DNA from: Calliopum simillimum
Lineage: Eukaryota > Arthropoda > Insecta > Diptera > Lauxaniidae
Assembly (NCBI GenBank): GCA_951812925.1
Contig: OX638370.1
Coordinates: 5,418,001 to 5,482,000 of the forward strand
Length of the DNA stretch: 64,000 nucleotides
Direction of reading: 5' to 3'
Below, one piece after another: positions 11,845-23,394 of this stretch. Below the pieces are notes generated by a model. That model saw only the letters and a list, made by a program, of their open reading frames with translations. It had not been told where the DNA came from and did not search any database. The translations under genes were made by a program, and so were the position numbers. How positions within the stretch are numbered: the stretch's first letter is position 1; each line of letters begins with the position of its first letter.

Positions 11845-13030
11845 ATCGCGACCTTAGAACAACAGGGTTCTAACTGACATTTTTTGTGAAATTGAGTTAT
11901 ATATTGCTTCGTACTAAATAGACCACGCTCTTTCGATTACCGCTACTCAAATTTTTCTATCTCGTATGGTTTCTGAGGTAATTAATGAAATTGAGATGCA
12001 CAAGGTTCTATCTACACATATTCAAATTGAAATTAATTTCACAAAGTTCCAACTGCCAGATAGAACTTTGTGCTTCTGTAAGAGAGCAGACAAATTAGAT
12101 AAAATCGTGTAATTTTGTTAGACAAGCCCCGATTTCGAGCCGACATGGCTCATTTTGTTAGTAATGGAACTTAGAAAAAACCAGTACTTAAGATTTATGC
12201 AGTTTTTGAAAAAGGTCGAAAAACAGTTTTGGAAAATTGAAGAATTCAAATCAAAAATAGTCATTTTTTATAAACTTGCCAACGCTGAATCCGAATCTGG
12301 CATCAGAGTCGCATTATCTTATATGGTTTCCGAGATATCCTACCCCAAATGCTCAAAAATGATCAAAAACACGATTTTTGTGGTTGTGTAGAAGACGTCC
12401 AAAATTGTTTTACTCTTTTCTATTGAATGCAATTTTAGTACTGCTCTTTGTCTTCAAGATGAGTTATAAGCTGGCCTTGTGTGATTTTTCTTTAAGAAGT
12501 TATACTCGCTTTAAATGATACATAAAGGTATGTCAATTTTTCAAAAACGCTTTTTCGACCTTTTTCCAAAAACTGCATAAATCTTAAGTGTTGGTTTTTT
12601 GTAAGTCCATTTACTAACAAAATAAACCATGTCGGCTCAAAATCGGGGCTTGTTTAACAAAATTACATGATTTTAACTAATTTGCCTACTCTCTTACAGA
12701 AACACAAAGTTCTATCTGAATAAAAAAAAAATCTTACAGAAACACGAAGTTCTATCTGGCAGTTAGAACCTTGTTTCTCAATTTCAATACCTTATCGTTT
12801 AGCAACAAAGTTCTATCGATTTTTTTAAACTTAAATTCCTTATTAACTAGGCAACGTATTTTAATTATTTTAGTATCAATGAAATCCTCGCGAGAATCAA
12901 ATGCTTGTAATATAAATAATATTGTGATTAAAATCAATTCAAAAAAGTTATGCGACACGAAATATTCAAACATAGATTTCTCGAAAGTGATGTGAGTGTA
13001 GATAGAACCCTGTTGTTCTAAGGTCGCGAT
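11845..13030. mobile_element. foldback-type transposable element with long inverted arms
   Basis: The outer ends are a near-perfect inverted repeat of about 30 bp containing TCGCGACCTTAGAACAACAG (left from about 11843, right to about 13032). A second, longer pair of inverted arms lies inside: about 12049-12240 is complementary, with mismatches, to about 12535-12770. Both arms share a block containing AAGCCCCGATTT and GAGCCGACATGG. The motif CAGATAGAAC recurs several times near the ends. No transposase is visible; frames at 12155-12391 and 12752-13066 are unrecognised. The flanks could give a TA or ATAT target duplication, and the sequence cannot decide which. The middle (12390-12530) is related to the inverted repeat inside the hAT element at 16097-16493. 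Confidence 0.8.
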
Positions 13031-13032
13031 AT

Positions 13033-15183
13033 ATAAAAGGTGGCTCTCATTTGAGACTATCTCCACTCAGTTTTTCTTATTCCAACTATTAATTTTTTAA
13101 ATATTGAGTTAAAAGAAAACTGAAAGTGAGGAGAAGACTCAATGCATTTTCAGCTCAGCCAGTTTTGGTTTTTCGATGGTGTTGATACATTTTGTAAGGA
13201 ACGCAAGTGACTGTCATTCTCCAACTACGTTTTTTTTATATAACTAAACATATTCTTTTATCTTTATATAATTAAATCCAAAAACAATTAGAAGGGCTAT
13301 TCACCAGTTTGCTATTTTGATTGTGATATTTCTGTTTTTGCAGCATTTTGTCATTCTCCGTTAAGTCATTCTCCGCATACTAATTCTCCTCCTGGCTTTT
13401 TTTGTTGGTAGTTTTGCTTAAACCTTTTAAAATTTAGTCTTAAGCATTTAAATAAACTTTCCGAAAATCCAACATAAATTTTAAGGGCTGCCAGCTGTTT
13501 ATTTTCGAAAGTCTTATTTAATTCTTATGTTTTTTGCCATAATTGAAATTTTTTGGTTTCAAAACCACTTCTCCGAAATTGTACACAAATTCTCAGGGTT
13601 ACCACACTTGTTTTTTGTTAGTTTTGCTTATACCAAATTTCGGTTCAATAACATTTTTTTTAAAAAATTGTGTCAAAAAAAAATTAGCTTAAATAAAAAT
13701 TTTAGTATAAAACAGAAGGCGCTTAATTGAAGTTTTAAAATTTTTGAACAAAAACAAAAACTTGTAAGAGTTCACAACTCGTTCCAATTAACGTTAATCA
13801 GCTTGCACTTTAAACTACGTACTGCGCTTTCAGCCAAAGTTTTTAGCTACTGTTATTCGATACTCCTAAATTAGTTTCCGCCATCTAACCAAGCCAATTA
13901 TATTGACGGTTTTAATATGCTATTTTTGTTGATTTTTTTTTCTCTGCATTTTCATTGCCTTTGTTATTGTTTTTGAATAACATTAAAGCAAAGAAAAAAA
14001 ACATTAAAAAGTAAACAATAAAAATTTAAGCATAAATAACATGATATTACCGTCGCACTGGTAAATACACGAAATACGCCGCCCCAAGCCCACTCAACTC
14101 AACTTTAATTTCAATTGGGAAAAAAACGCACCAAGTACCGACTTATTTGTTTTTAATTTTATGCTTTTGATTTTCCGACTTTGTGCAATTTTCAGCTCAT
14201 TGAATATTTAATAAAGTGCTTTGAGGAATTTTCTTTCTGAAAAATAAGCCCCCAACCCATCTAGTGAAGGTCAAGCAGCTTATGTTATTAAGTGTACAAA
14301 TTTTGTGATGTTTTTTTTTGTTTAATTTTTAAAATTCTTGGAATTAATAAAAATTTTACTTCAAAAAATTTTTTTTTTTGCATTTTGCTTATGATTATTT
14401 TTATTTAAATATTAGACAGCCTACCCGGAAGTGTTCAAATTTGGCACATTTTTTTACTTTGCCTGAGATTTTTGTTTTCCCTTATGGTAGAAGGGAATAA
14501 AATTAGCGCAAGAAATAACATCATACATTTTTAAATAGCTTCATTACTACATAGTTAAATCTCTTTTGAATATATTTTTATGAAATTGAGCCATTTATTT
14601 AACGTGTTAGAATTACAATCAAAACAACATATAATTTCTAAGTCTTTAAATGTCTTTATTCTATTTCAAAAGTAATAAATTCACAATCTTTATCTTTATT
14701 TTTTACTTTACAGGGTAAACACTTTATCGTCGGTAATTCAACTTTAATGCACCGCAATCAAACTATTACTGGTCTACAATTCAAACAAAACGATACGGTT
14801 GATGGTTCGAACCCCTTGATAAAACTTTTTTAACATTCTCAGTTCTGCTATACACTGTAAGGTAACAAGTCACCAGCGTTCGTTCTTGCCTATTGTACAT
14901 ATTTAATTTCGTATTTTGCTACGCAACATTTTTTCTAAGGATCCCTATACACTTATTATTATTTTCTTATATACATGAATCTATTATCGTGGATTATTAA
15001 ATAAGTTATTAAAATAAAAGTGAATTTTGTAAACCAGCATTTCTATATTATTGAGGAAAACCAACAAAATAGTTGGACGATAGTGTAATAGATTAAGTAC
15101 AATAGTTTTAGTAACATGTGGCAATACCGATAAACAGCTGTCACAGCAATTAGCTGTTCACCACACTGAGGTGAGTTAGGATG
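13033..15183. other. gene-free stretch
   Basis: No gene is recognised. A good B-box match, GGTTCGAACCC, lies at 14804-14814 and is followed about 12 bp later by six T residues, as in a Pol III unit. I could not find a convincing A box or a cloverleaf. The phrase CATTCTCC recurs near 13213, 13352 and 13366. The rest is AT-rich with no structure. Confidence 0.5.
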
Positions 15184-15599
15184 GTTATAATCAGCGTTGC
15201 CATTGTGACACTTTCGGTGTCACATGTGACACTTAGTTTTTGTCTGTGACACCGAAAAAATATCAGATTTTTGTGACACCACGATTTTCCACAAGGTGTC
15301 ACGGACTATTGGGCTATTTTATTTTTTTAGTAAGTGTGGCTGATTAAAAAAGAACTTTTGATCTCCAAAAAGTACTTTCCCGCATTGAATTAAGTATATC
15401 AAAAAAAAATATGGGTGGCAACATCGTGAGCACTTATGAAATGTCAAAATTAGATTACGATTAAATTTTGTCAACCGTTGCCGTTTTTGCCATTGCAGTT
15501 TTTGCAGTTGCTTAAATAAAAAAGATGCAGATTTTAAATCAACTTAATAACTTATACCTGGTCAAATGGAAACATAATGCAAATTCCATAGAATTTTAG

Positions 15600-15938
15600 A
15601 GTGAAGTATTAGCATATGAAGACGCTGAAAATGATTACCCAATTGAAGATATAGGAACCTTTGCCATGAGCTTTTTGGTTCTTCCCTTTTCTAACGCTGA
15701 GGTGGAACGAGTTTTTAGCATCATGAACCTAATTAAGACAAAAATCCGAAACCGAATGGGCCTGCCGTTATTAAATGCTTTAATTCAAATCAAATCATGG
15801 CTGAAGCCTTTGAACAAATGCTGTCATGATTTTGTGATTGATATTGATGATCAAAAACTATCTATTGTAGGCAGTAAGAAATGCTACAATGAAAGGAACA
15901 GTGAAGATGACGAATCTGATGAAGCTTTTATTAAATAG
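15600..15938 (+). pseudogene. hAT transposase C-terminal dimerisation fragment
   Basis: The open frame runs from a stop at 15597-15599 to 15938, about 112 codons. It reads EDIGTFAMSFLVLPFSNAEV, followed by ERVFS, NLIKTKIRNRM and an acidic tail. The signature P.SNAEVER.FS...L....R is the conserved hAT dimerisation motif near the C-terminus, and the spacing to the KT..RNR block is as in the family. The N-terminal zinc finger and the DDE-containing core, about 450 residues in complete hAT transposases, are missing upstream. The methionine at 15666 is internal to the homologous region and not a true start. The copy is a remnant, although this exon-sized piece has no internal stop. Confidence 0.9.
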
Positions 15939-16096
15939 TTATAACGAGGTTCACAATTAATGTGATTTAAGTAAGATAAGAAAACCAAGTTTTTTGAAAA
16001 TGGCTCGTTAAATTAAATTGAACTGTGAAACTATTTAAAAAGCTTTTTTAAAAAAAGCTACTTAAGATAGAATATATACATATATACTCCTAAATT

Positions 16097-16493
16097 CTGA
16101 TAAAAGTTTGTAATGTTCAAACACATGATTTTTGAATTCGTATGGAAGACTTACGAAATCGTTTTGGTCTTTTCTATTGAATGCATCCTTAAGTAATTTT
16201 TGTCTTCAAAAAGAGCTAGAAACTAGTCATGTGTGATTTTTCTTTAAAAAAAGTTATAACCACTATAAAATGATAAATGAAAGTTAAAAATCGTATGTAG
16301 GTTCTCATATGATTTTTCTCTATATGGTATCATTTTCAAATGGTCATATTTAAAAAAAAAAAATCACACAAAACCAGATTATAGCTCATTTCTAAGTCGA
16401 AGAACAATTCTTAATGATGCATATAACAGAAAAGAGCAAAACAATTTCATGCGTCTTTTATACAAGTTATTATAAACTTTTATCCAAAACAAA
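16097..16493. repeat. imperfect inverted repeat inside the hAT element
   Basis: The left arm (about 16097-16310) and right arm (about 16315-16493) are complementary with mismatches. Matching blocks include GATAAAAGTTT, a TTTTGGTCTTTTCT/TTTTGCTCTTTTCT block, TGTGTGATTTTTC and AAAATGAT. The left arm is also related to 12390-12530 in the foldback element 3.7 kb upstream (shared CTCTTTTCTATTGAATGC-like and TGTGATTTTTCTTTAA strings). It may be a foldback insertion in the hAT element or an original subterminal part of it; no clear target duplication decides this. Confidence 0.65.
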
Positions 16494-16929
16494 TTTTCAG
16501 CAAATTATTTGCAAATCTTTTTGAATAAAAGTTTCTAGGTCTGAAAAAAAACCATAAGTACAAACCATTTTTATATATGTTTTTATAAATTTCTTTACAT
16601 ACTAATTTATGTATTTATTTGAAGTTTGTTTATGTTTTCATTAAATAAATTAAAATTGTTAAACAATCCTTGTCGTTTTAATACTTGTGTTTCCAGAACC
16701 TTAATTTGGAGACGATACGACGACAAAAACTAAGACTACTTACAAACAATAGTTAAAACTCCTATAGGATTAAATATTATATAAAAAAATGAAGGGTGCT
16801 ATATGACATAAATTTTTACAATCAGAGGGTGTTATATGACACCTTTTTTGAATCGCTGTGACACTCTCCCTTTTGAGTTGATGGCAACGCTGGTTATAAT
16901 CGCAGTGTCGAGGAGAAATATCGTCATTC

Positions 16930-17460
16930 CGGCGGTGACCTGCAGCGGGTAATGGTGGTAAGCATAGTAGTTAGAGGTATTTAGCTAGAAAGGTATTGAA
17001 CTATACCGGTACTGTGAAGGTAAGTAGTCAACATACTAGTTAGAACGGTATTGAGCCGATACTGTAAGGGCGGGACGAAGAGTATAAAGCCCTTTCGGTC
17101 GTTCTGTATTCGTTCGTATTGAGCTACGCCAATACTGCGATGCCAAAACGGGTGATAGTCAGGTTAGTTATATTGGCGACGCGTTCTCGCTAGTGTTTCG
17201 GCACTTGTTCGAAAGAGAAAGCACTAAACATTTGTCATTGTGTACTCGCTTGTATTGATCTATGCCAATATTGCGGAGCCGGAACGGACAATAGAGTGAA
17301 AAGATTGATAGTCGGGAAAGTTATATTGGCGTTATTCTCACTAGTGTTTCGGTACTTGTACGAAAAAGACGGCACTAAACATTGGTCGTAGTGTACTCGC
17401 TTGTATTGAGCTATGCCGATACAGTGAAGCCGGAATGGCTGCAGGGTAGAGCCTCAAAGC
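16930..17460. repeat. direct repeats of about 136-151 bp with small hairpins
   Basis: Units beginning GTATTGAGCTATGCC start at 17116, 17252 and 17403, the last one truncated. They share GTTATATTGGCG, CTCGCTAGTGTTTCGG-like, GGCACTAAACATT-like and TGTACTCGCTTG blocks. Degenerate unit starts also appear near 16993 and 17050. Each unit start contains a short dyad (TATTG...CAATA or TACCGGTA). The region is visibly richer in G+C than its surroundings. A TATA-like AGTATAAAGCC lies at about 17080. An old LTR is possible but no coding region or matching second LTR is present in the window. Confidence 0.7.
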
Positions 17461-17510
17461 GAAAAGAGCAATTCAGGACGATCGAATTCATTGTAACGAA
17501 TAAGCTCATA

Positions 17511-17768
17511 TCGTCGGGTTAAAACTACAACTAGACATCTACATATATTGATGGTTTGAGTTTAGTATACAGAAACATGAAGAAAAAACGGTTCTATGCC
17601 CCAGTCTGGTCAGTTTTTTGTAATGTAATCCCTATCCAATTTTATGTAAATAATAAAAAGCAGCAAACTGCAAAATCCCATACAAAAAACGAATTTCAAA
17701 AAACTTAAAACGCTTTTTTCTCAAAACATGAAAAATGTAGATGTCTAGTTGTAGTTTTAACCCGACGA
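17511..17768. mobile_element. TA-flanked MITE with perfect 34-bp inverted repeats
   Basis: The left arm 17511-17544 (starting TCGTCGGGTTAAAACTACAA) is the exact reverse complement of 17735-17768. TA lies on both sides (17509-17510 and 17769-17770), and the flanks extend as CATA...TATG. At 258 bp it is non-coding. Arm length and TA site fit a Tc1/mariner- or pogo-derived MITE, but without an autonomous partner in the window the family is inference. Two minus-strand open frames crossing it (17632-17847 and 17705-17938) are not supported as genes. The perfect arms suggest recent activity. Confidence 0.9.
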
Positions 17769-17770
17769 TA

Positions 17771-19395
17771 TGTAAGTAAGGTATCGCAATCGTAAGAAAT
17801 TTGTAAATTATGGAAATAAAAGAATGAAAACCGGTGTATAAATTCAATTTTAACTGAAATAATAATAATTGTTAACCCTTTCTCCGAAATAAAAATATTT
17901 TGTGATGCGAACCTTGGCCACCGGCGAGCCAAGAGCAAAAAGCTTCGTCACAACACAGTCTGTAGCATTCTCAATAGTTGTAGCAACAGCATTTACAAAC
18001 TTTTATATTCGAACCTTCTCATCGCTTTCGGTGGTTGGTCTTAATATATTTCGATGTTTCTACTCTGGTTAACGTTCGTTTTGTGTTACTTTTATTTCCA
18101 TTTTTCCTTTTTTTTTTTTTTGTGTCAATTTTCACTTTTTAAAATTTATTGTTGTATTTTTTTTCTTCAAAATTATGCTTTAAACTTAATCAGTCATTAA
18201 TAACAGCTGTCAACACTATTTAATGTCATTATTAGTTGCCAAGACACAACAACTCAATGTCCACCTACCAACTCTTTTTTTTAGCATTTTATGCTGGTTA
18301 CTTTTGGATTTTACCTTTGGTAGGCACAAACTATACTGTAATATGTTGTTATTTTCAGAGTTATTATTGTCGCTATTGTTATTCTTGTAAATACCTTTCC
18401 TAGGGATTGTTGTTATTACGGGTGGTCAGTTTGCATATAAATGTCAGTTTCATTTTATGTAAAAAAAAGAAAAAATTTAATAAAAAACCAATAAAAATAA
18501 ATTAAAAATTAAAAATTTAAACTTTTGTCTCAACAAATTTTAAGGTTGACGACTTCATAAGGTATTTGTCGGCAACATTTACAGAAAATTGTTTTCATGT
18601 TAATAAAGTCATCACCAAAAGTATGAACTATCGATGCATAAATGATATTTCGATTAAACTAGAGAGAATTTTAAAACGTTTCAAAACAAAATTTGAAAAG
18701 ATACTGTACAAACAAATGACCATGTCATGTTGACCATAAGTTCAAGACAATAGTAATGAAAACTTAAAAATTGTTTCAATTAAACTCTAGTTTACTTACA
18801 AGCGTTAAAAAATTCTTGAAAATAATTTCTTTTTTGTTCGTATTGTCCATACTTTCATCTAGCAGTTGTCAGGAGAAATTCCATTCAATGTCACACCTGT
18901 CATCGACAACATCACGCAACAGGTTGCCAGCATCGCTTATACACTTTGTGCCGCCAAAAGAAAACTAATTGACACGCCATTTTCGCACACAGAATCCATG
19001 AAAAACCAATGACACTGTGGCAGGCAGGCAGGCAGCAGTGGTATCCACCACTTGTAATGTTGCTACTTTAGCAACCGACACATTGGTAGGACCAACAACA
19101 AAGACAACGAAGTGAGATGTGCCGTAATAAATTCTTGTGTAAAGAAGAAAAAAGAAGTGAAACTTTAAAAAATGTCACCATAAATTTTAGCTTTAGCTGG
19201 AAGACGACGCACTTAATACGCCAAATGCACGCAAAAACTAAGACAAACCGGCAGGCAGACAGACAGACAGGCAGTTTAAATGTGTCTCCATGAAATTGTG
19301 GGAGATTTTATGAGCAGCTTGAGTAACATTAGCATGGACATAGTTAAATGGCAGTAATAGGGATAAAGTCACCCAGCACCATCTTGCAGAATGAG
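17771..19395. other. gene-free stretch
   Basis: No gene is recognised. Short CAGGCAGGCAGG (about 19020) and GACAGACAGACAGGCAG (about 19258) tetranucleotide tracts are present. The 65-codon frame at 18771-18968 has a hydrophobic start that could look like a signal peptide, but nothing else supports it. Confidence 0.5.
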
Positions 19396-19984
19396 AATTG
19401 AAATTGAATTGAAATTGAATTGAAATTGAATTGAAATTGAGTTGAAATTGAATTGAAATTGAATTGAAATTGAATTGAAATTGAATTGAAATTGAATTGA
19501 AATTGAATTGAAATTGAATTGAAATTGAATTGAAATTGAATTGAAATTGAATTGAAATTGAATTGAAATTGAATTGAAATTGAATTGAAATTGAATTGAA
19601 ATTGAATTGAAATTGAATTGAAATTGAATTGAAATTGAATTGAAATTGAATTGAAATTGAATTGAAATTGAATTGAAATTGAATTGAAATTGAATTGAAA
19701 TTGAATTGAAATTGAATTGAAATTGAATTGAAATTGAATTGAAATTGAATTGAAATTGAATTGAAATTGAATTGAAATTGAATTGAAATTGAATTGAAAT
19801 TGAATTGAAATTGAATTGAAATTGAATTGAAATTGAATTGAAATTGAATTGAAATTGAATTGAAATTGAATTGAAATTGAATTGAAATTGAATTGAAATT
19901 GAATTGAAATTGAATTGAAATTGAATTGAAATTGAATTGAAATTGAATTGAAATTGAATTGAAATTGAATTGAAATTGAATTGA
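19396..19984. repeat. homogeneous 11-bp tandem repeat (AATTGAAATTG)n, about 53 copies
   Basis: The 11-bp unit is repeated for about 589 bp with essentially one visible substitution (G at 19441). At the right edge it passes into pentamers TTGAG (three copies) and TTCAG (two). The 243-codon minus-strand open frame 19344-20075 is the unit read in successive frames, a period-11 peptide (SISIQFQFNFN). It is an artefact of a stop-free unit. The low divergence implies recent expansion or gene-conversion homogenisation. Confidence 0.97.
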
Positions 19985-19990
19985 GTTGAG

Positions 19991-22535
19991 TTGAGTTCAG
20001 TTCAGTTCTCAAAAGATAACTCGTACTTACACGTAAGTCCATACTATGGACTCCATAGAGATAAGTCAATCTCACGCGAAGCCCCTCTCAGCATAAAAAT
20101 GTTTTTACGTTCCTGTATATTACATGTTCTTGTTTTCTTATAGCCACCAATCTGAAGAAGCCGCTAAGTAGAAGTTAAGGTAGAGCACATTGTGGTAGAA
20201 GCGCGTAAAATAAAGCCATGAATAAGGATGTTTTCAAAAGAGAGTAAAGCTAAAGTGCAAGTTTAAACATTAAGGCATGGAATCGTATGAAAACTTGAAG
20301 TTTCCTATTTTTTATTTTACATTTCGCCTGGTCTGGGTTTTGTAAGCCTGAAATTGAGTTACAATTAAAATGAATTTTACGAGCTCTATTAATAAAAGAC
20401 GTCACTAAAATCAGAGTTCAAAATTCTTGTTCATTAAGCACATGAGGAGCGGAACATGCAAAGTTGTCTGAATGGATGGTGCAGTAGCTTTGGGTACGAG
20501 TTGTGGTTTTAATTTATGCATGGAGTTTTTAGCGCGTTGCGTGTAGCGTGGTTGTGAAAACAACGCACGATGAAATTAATTACTTTTTAAATAGGATTAA
20601 TTAAGAAATCAAAGTAATGAATAAAATATGCAGCGAGAGATAACTTGCTTTAAAAAATGTATAGGTTTTTTTATTTCTGAGGAAAATTTCATTAATGGCG
20701 AGTAGTTGAATAGTAGACATAGTTGGAAATATCACCAGAAAATGTCATATGAAACAAAAGTCATTTTAGACGGAAGAGAACAGTCTGCACGATTCAACAA
20801 AAAGTTTTCCTAGGGACTTAGCTTATACTTCTTTATAAATAGCTCTATAATTTAATTTTTCATTTTTTAACATTTTCACCACCTACACGTATAGACGCAC
20901 ATATCCTTTATGCTTTATATACGAGTACACAGTATGTGCTCTCACTACCACGCAAGCTCATAAATATGACTTAAAATATGACATTCTTAATGTCACTTTA
21001 ATACAGATGAACCGCAAATCATCTGTGGTGGACAACACAACAACGTTTGTTTGTGTTGTATCCAAACACATACTTACATACAGCAGTTAAGTTGAGTAAA
21101 TCAAGGATATCACATACACAACATACAGATGAAGTGAAATTATGAGCAGCAGCAGGTGTGTTGTATTGCAGAGTATTTTAAAAATAAATTGTGCACAAAC
21201 ATAACCACATTTTTAATTCAAACTGTAAACTCTGTGTAACTGTGTTACTGTGCTTTTTTGTGTATTTTTCATTTCATTTTATTATGGCATTTACTTTGAC
21301 TTACTGTCGTTGTGTCATTATCACCACTGCTGTCAATTACAAATGTCAAAAAGGTGCACTCTTAAGTAAAAATATTTATTTTTATCTCTTAGCTCTTCAC
21401 ATAGCAATGGCCAGGTCAAGGCTTAAAGGCAAAAAGATTTAATTAAAAAACGCCCACTTTTTAATCGATATATGTATCGAAAAATACCATGTGTGGTTTG
21501 AATTGAACCTACATATCGAAAATGTCAATTTATAGTTTTGGTCAAAAAAAAAAAAAAACCAAAGTTTCGCAAAAGGATACGCTTACGCATAACTTTAGGC
21601 GACGACATGACAAGTCCTAAATTAACTTTATGGGGGATTGGTGCAGCAACAACAGACAGCATTTGTTGTTTTGTGGTTTTATGTCCAGCTGCGGCAACAA
21701 ACTGTGCACGAAATTTTTGGAAACTTTGAATGTTTTTGTTTTATTGCCATAACCCTAATGAGCTTTAAATTGATTTTCGCTCGAACTGCGCTAAGAACTG
21801 CGTTTATTATATTTTGGACATTTTTTCTTCAGATTTTGTCATAATGCCTTAAGTTGGCGCCAAGCATTGATTTGGCATAAAAAAGCGAAAATCACGAACC
21901 AATTCGAACTACGAATTTGGCAAATTTTTACGCTTAAAATAGCTTAGTAAATATAGCTTAAAATTAAATTCTCTCGGCATCATTTTACCTTTTAATAAAT
22001 CTATTATCTTTGTCATCACAATCATTTTAACATCATACCATTAGTAGCATCATCATCAGTATCATCTTGACGTTAGTCATGATTTTAGCGCTCAATGTTG
22101 TATCTCTTTTATGATGCGCACAACATTTTTACACCTTAAATTTATTGTTTCGCCGTTTTTAAAAGGAATCGCAGGCGTCTCACGACCCGTCTGGTTGGTC
22201 ATCAACATCATCAACATTGAATGTTGGCAATGATGTTTTGGCCAGCATTACCTACCAACGTGTGATGCAAACTGATGCCTTGAACATCACCAAATGTTTT
22301 TTTAATGCGGTTGAAAATATTTTACATACTTATTTTTGCTTTAAAAATTGAGGCAATTTAAGCCACAGATCACGAAAAGGTGGGCAATATTTTTTTTTTT
22401 TTTTTTGCTTTTTTTGTTCGGAATCTTTGTAAACTTGTTTGCATTTCTCAGCGCATCATGATGCTAGAGTGTTGCTAATCGATAATGAAAAAGTATCGAT
22501 AACACAGGCACACGGAATAGAAATAAATGGAACGA
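19991..22535. other. gene-free stretch
   Basis: No gene is recognised. Frames at 21191-21442, 21538-21729 and 21638-21844 have no domain. A poly-T run lies at 22391-22406. ATCATCATC-type triplets occur at 22030-22065 and 22199-22215. Confidence 0.5.
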
Positions 22536-22538
22536 AGT

Positions 22539-22815
22539 GAGCCAAGCATATTCAGCGAAGAATTATGACTCGTCTACAACAAACACAATATTTCAATATT
22601 TTTCAAATTTCTCGGAACTACAACAGCCATGAAAAATTGTTTTTGTTTGTCAAACACACAGGAATCGAACTCAAATTTGATGCGAAGTTACTGGACAATC
22701 AGTCGTTGTTGTTGTTTTATGTTGGTTATGTAGAGAGAAAAAACCATAAAAACAATTTTTGATGGGTGTTGTTATTCCGAGAAATTGAAAAATTAGTTTT
22801 GGTTCTGCTTGGTAA
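22539..22815. mobile_element. MITE-like dispersed repeat, copy 1 (GAGCCAA ends)
   Basis: This copy shares the left-end order GAGCCAAG, TCAGCG.AGAATT.TGA.TCG, ACAACAAACAC, ATTTCAATATTTT and TTTCTCGGAA with the element at 53995-54305. Its own right part (ending CCGAGAAATTGAAAAATTAG) is complementary to its left part, so it is a foldback structure. The 65-codon frame 22565-22762 is only a translation of this repeat. Its right edge is degenerate and uncertain by tens of bases. Confidence 0.7.
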
Positions 22816-22819
22816 TTTT

Positions 22820-23185
22820 TCGAGACAAAAACCAAGATCAAGACGCTGATATTATTGCAAAATTAAGACCAAGAGTGATATTATCTTGGTCTTGGTCACT
22901 ATGATCATCAAGACCATGACTGCTTTTTAGTCTTGCGAATTTATAGTTAATAGGTGTGTCACGCCCCTATCGAGCATAAATTCATCTTTCAATTCGAAAT
23001 TTGGCATCTTAAAAACACAACTGCTTCGGAAAAATAACGTTGAGAAATTTTGAGTACTCAACAATCCTTAGAAATTTTTTCAAGACCAAGACCGAGACCG
23101 AGATTTAATGACCAAGATCAAGACTTAATATCAATATCAAGACCAAGACTGCTATGGTCTTTGTCTTGGTCTTTGTTTGCTCATC
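22820..23185. repeat. CCAAGA/TCTTGG simple-repeat cluster
   Basis: Irregular tracts of ACCAAGATCAAGAC, AAGACCAAGACCGAGACC and their complements (TTGGTCTTGGTCAC, TTTGTCTTGGTCTTTG) occur in both orientations over about 365 bp. The same ACCGAACCAAGACCGAGACC type of sequence borders the hexamer array at 34921-34950. Confidence 0.7.
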
Positions 23186-23394
23186 ACTGCAGAAAACGCT
23201 GTTTTTAAGGACAATTCCAGAAAAAGATTGAATTTAAGTTTTTTAATGACATTGGATAGCCATAATCTTTCTTTTCAAACTATAGCTTCGAACTTTTCCA
23301 ATTTGGCCCTAACTTTCCAAGTTATATTCCTTTGAAGTAAAGGTGTCTCAAACCTTAAATCTAAATTATATTAAATTAAGTATCCCAGTAGTTT

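Larger units (their letters stand above)
15192..16892 (+). mobile_element. hAT-superfamily DNA transposon, defective, perfect 8-bp TSD
   Basis: Perfect 12-bp terminal inverted repeats, CAGCGTTGCCAT at 15192-15203 and its complement at 16881-16892, are flanked by the identical octamer GTTATAAT at 15184-15191 and 16893-16900. CAG/CTG ends and an 8-bp duplication define hAT elements. Subterminal TGTGACAC or GGTGTCAC motifs are repeated in the first 120 bp and last 110 bp, typical of hAT transposase-binding regions. The 1701-bp interior keeps the transposase C-terminal dimerisation segment but not a full coding region, and also carries a long imperfect inverted repeat (16097-16493). Confidence 0.95.

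Noticed and set aside
19344..20075. 243-codon minus-strand frame
   Set aside because: It is the 11-bp tandem repeat read through three frames, with only short non-repeat edges and no domain.
21191..21844. Cluster of three plus-strand frames of 63-83 codons
   Set aside because: They overlap one another in different frames, are Phe/Cys-rich from AT composition, and show no motif.
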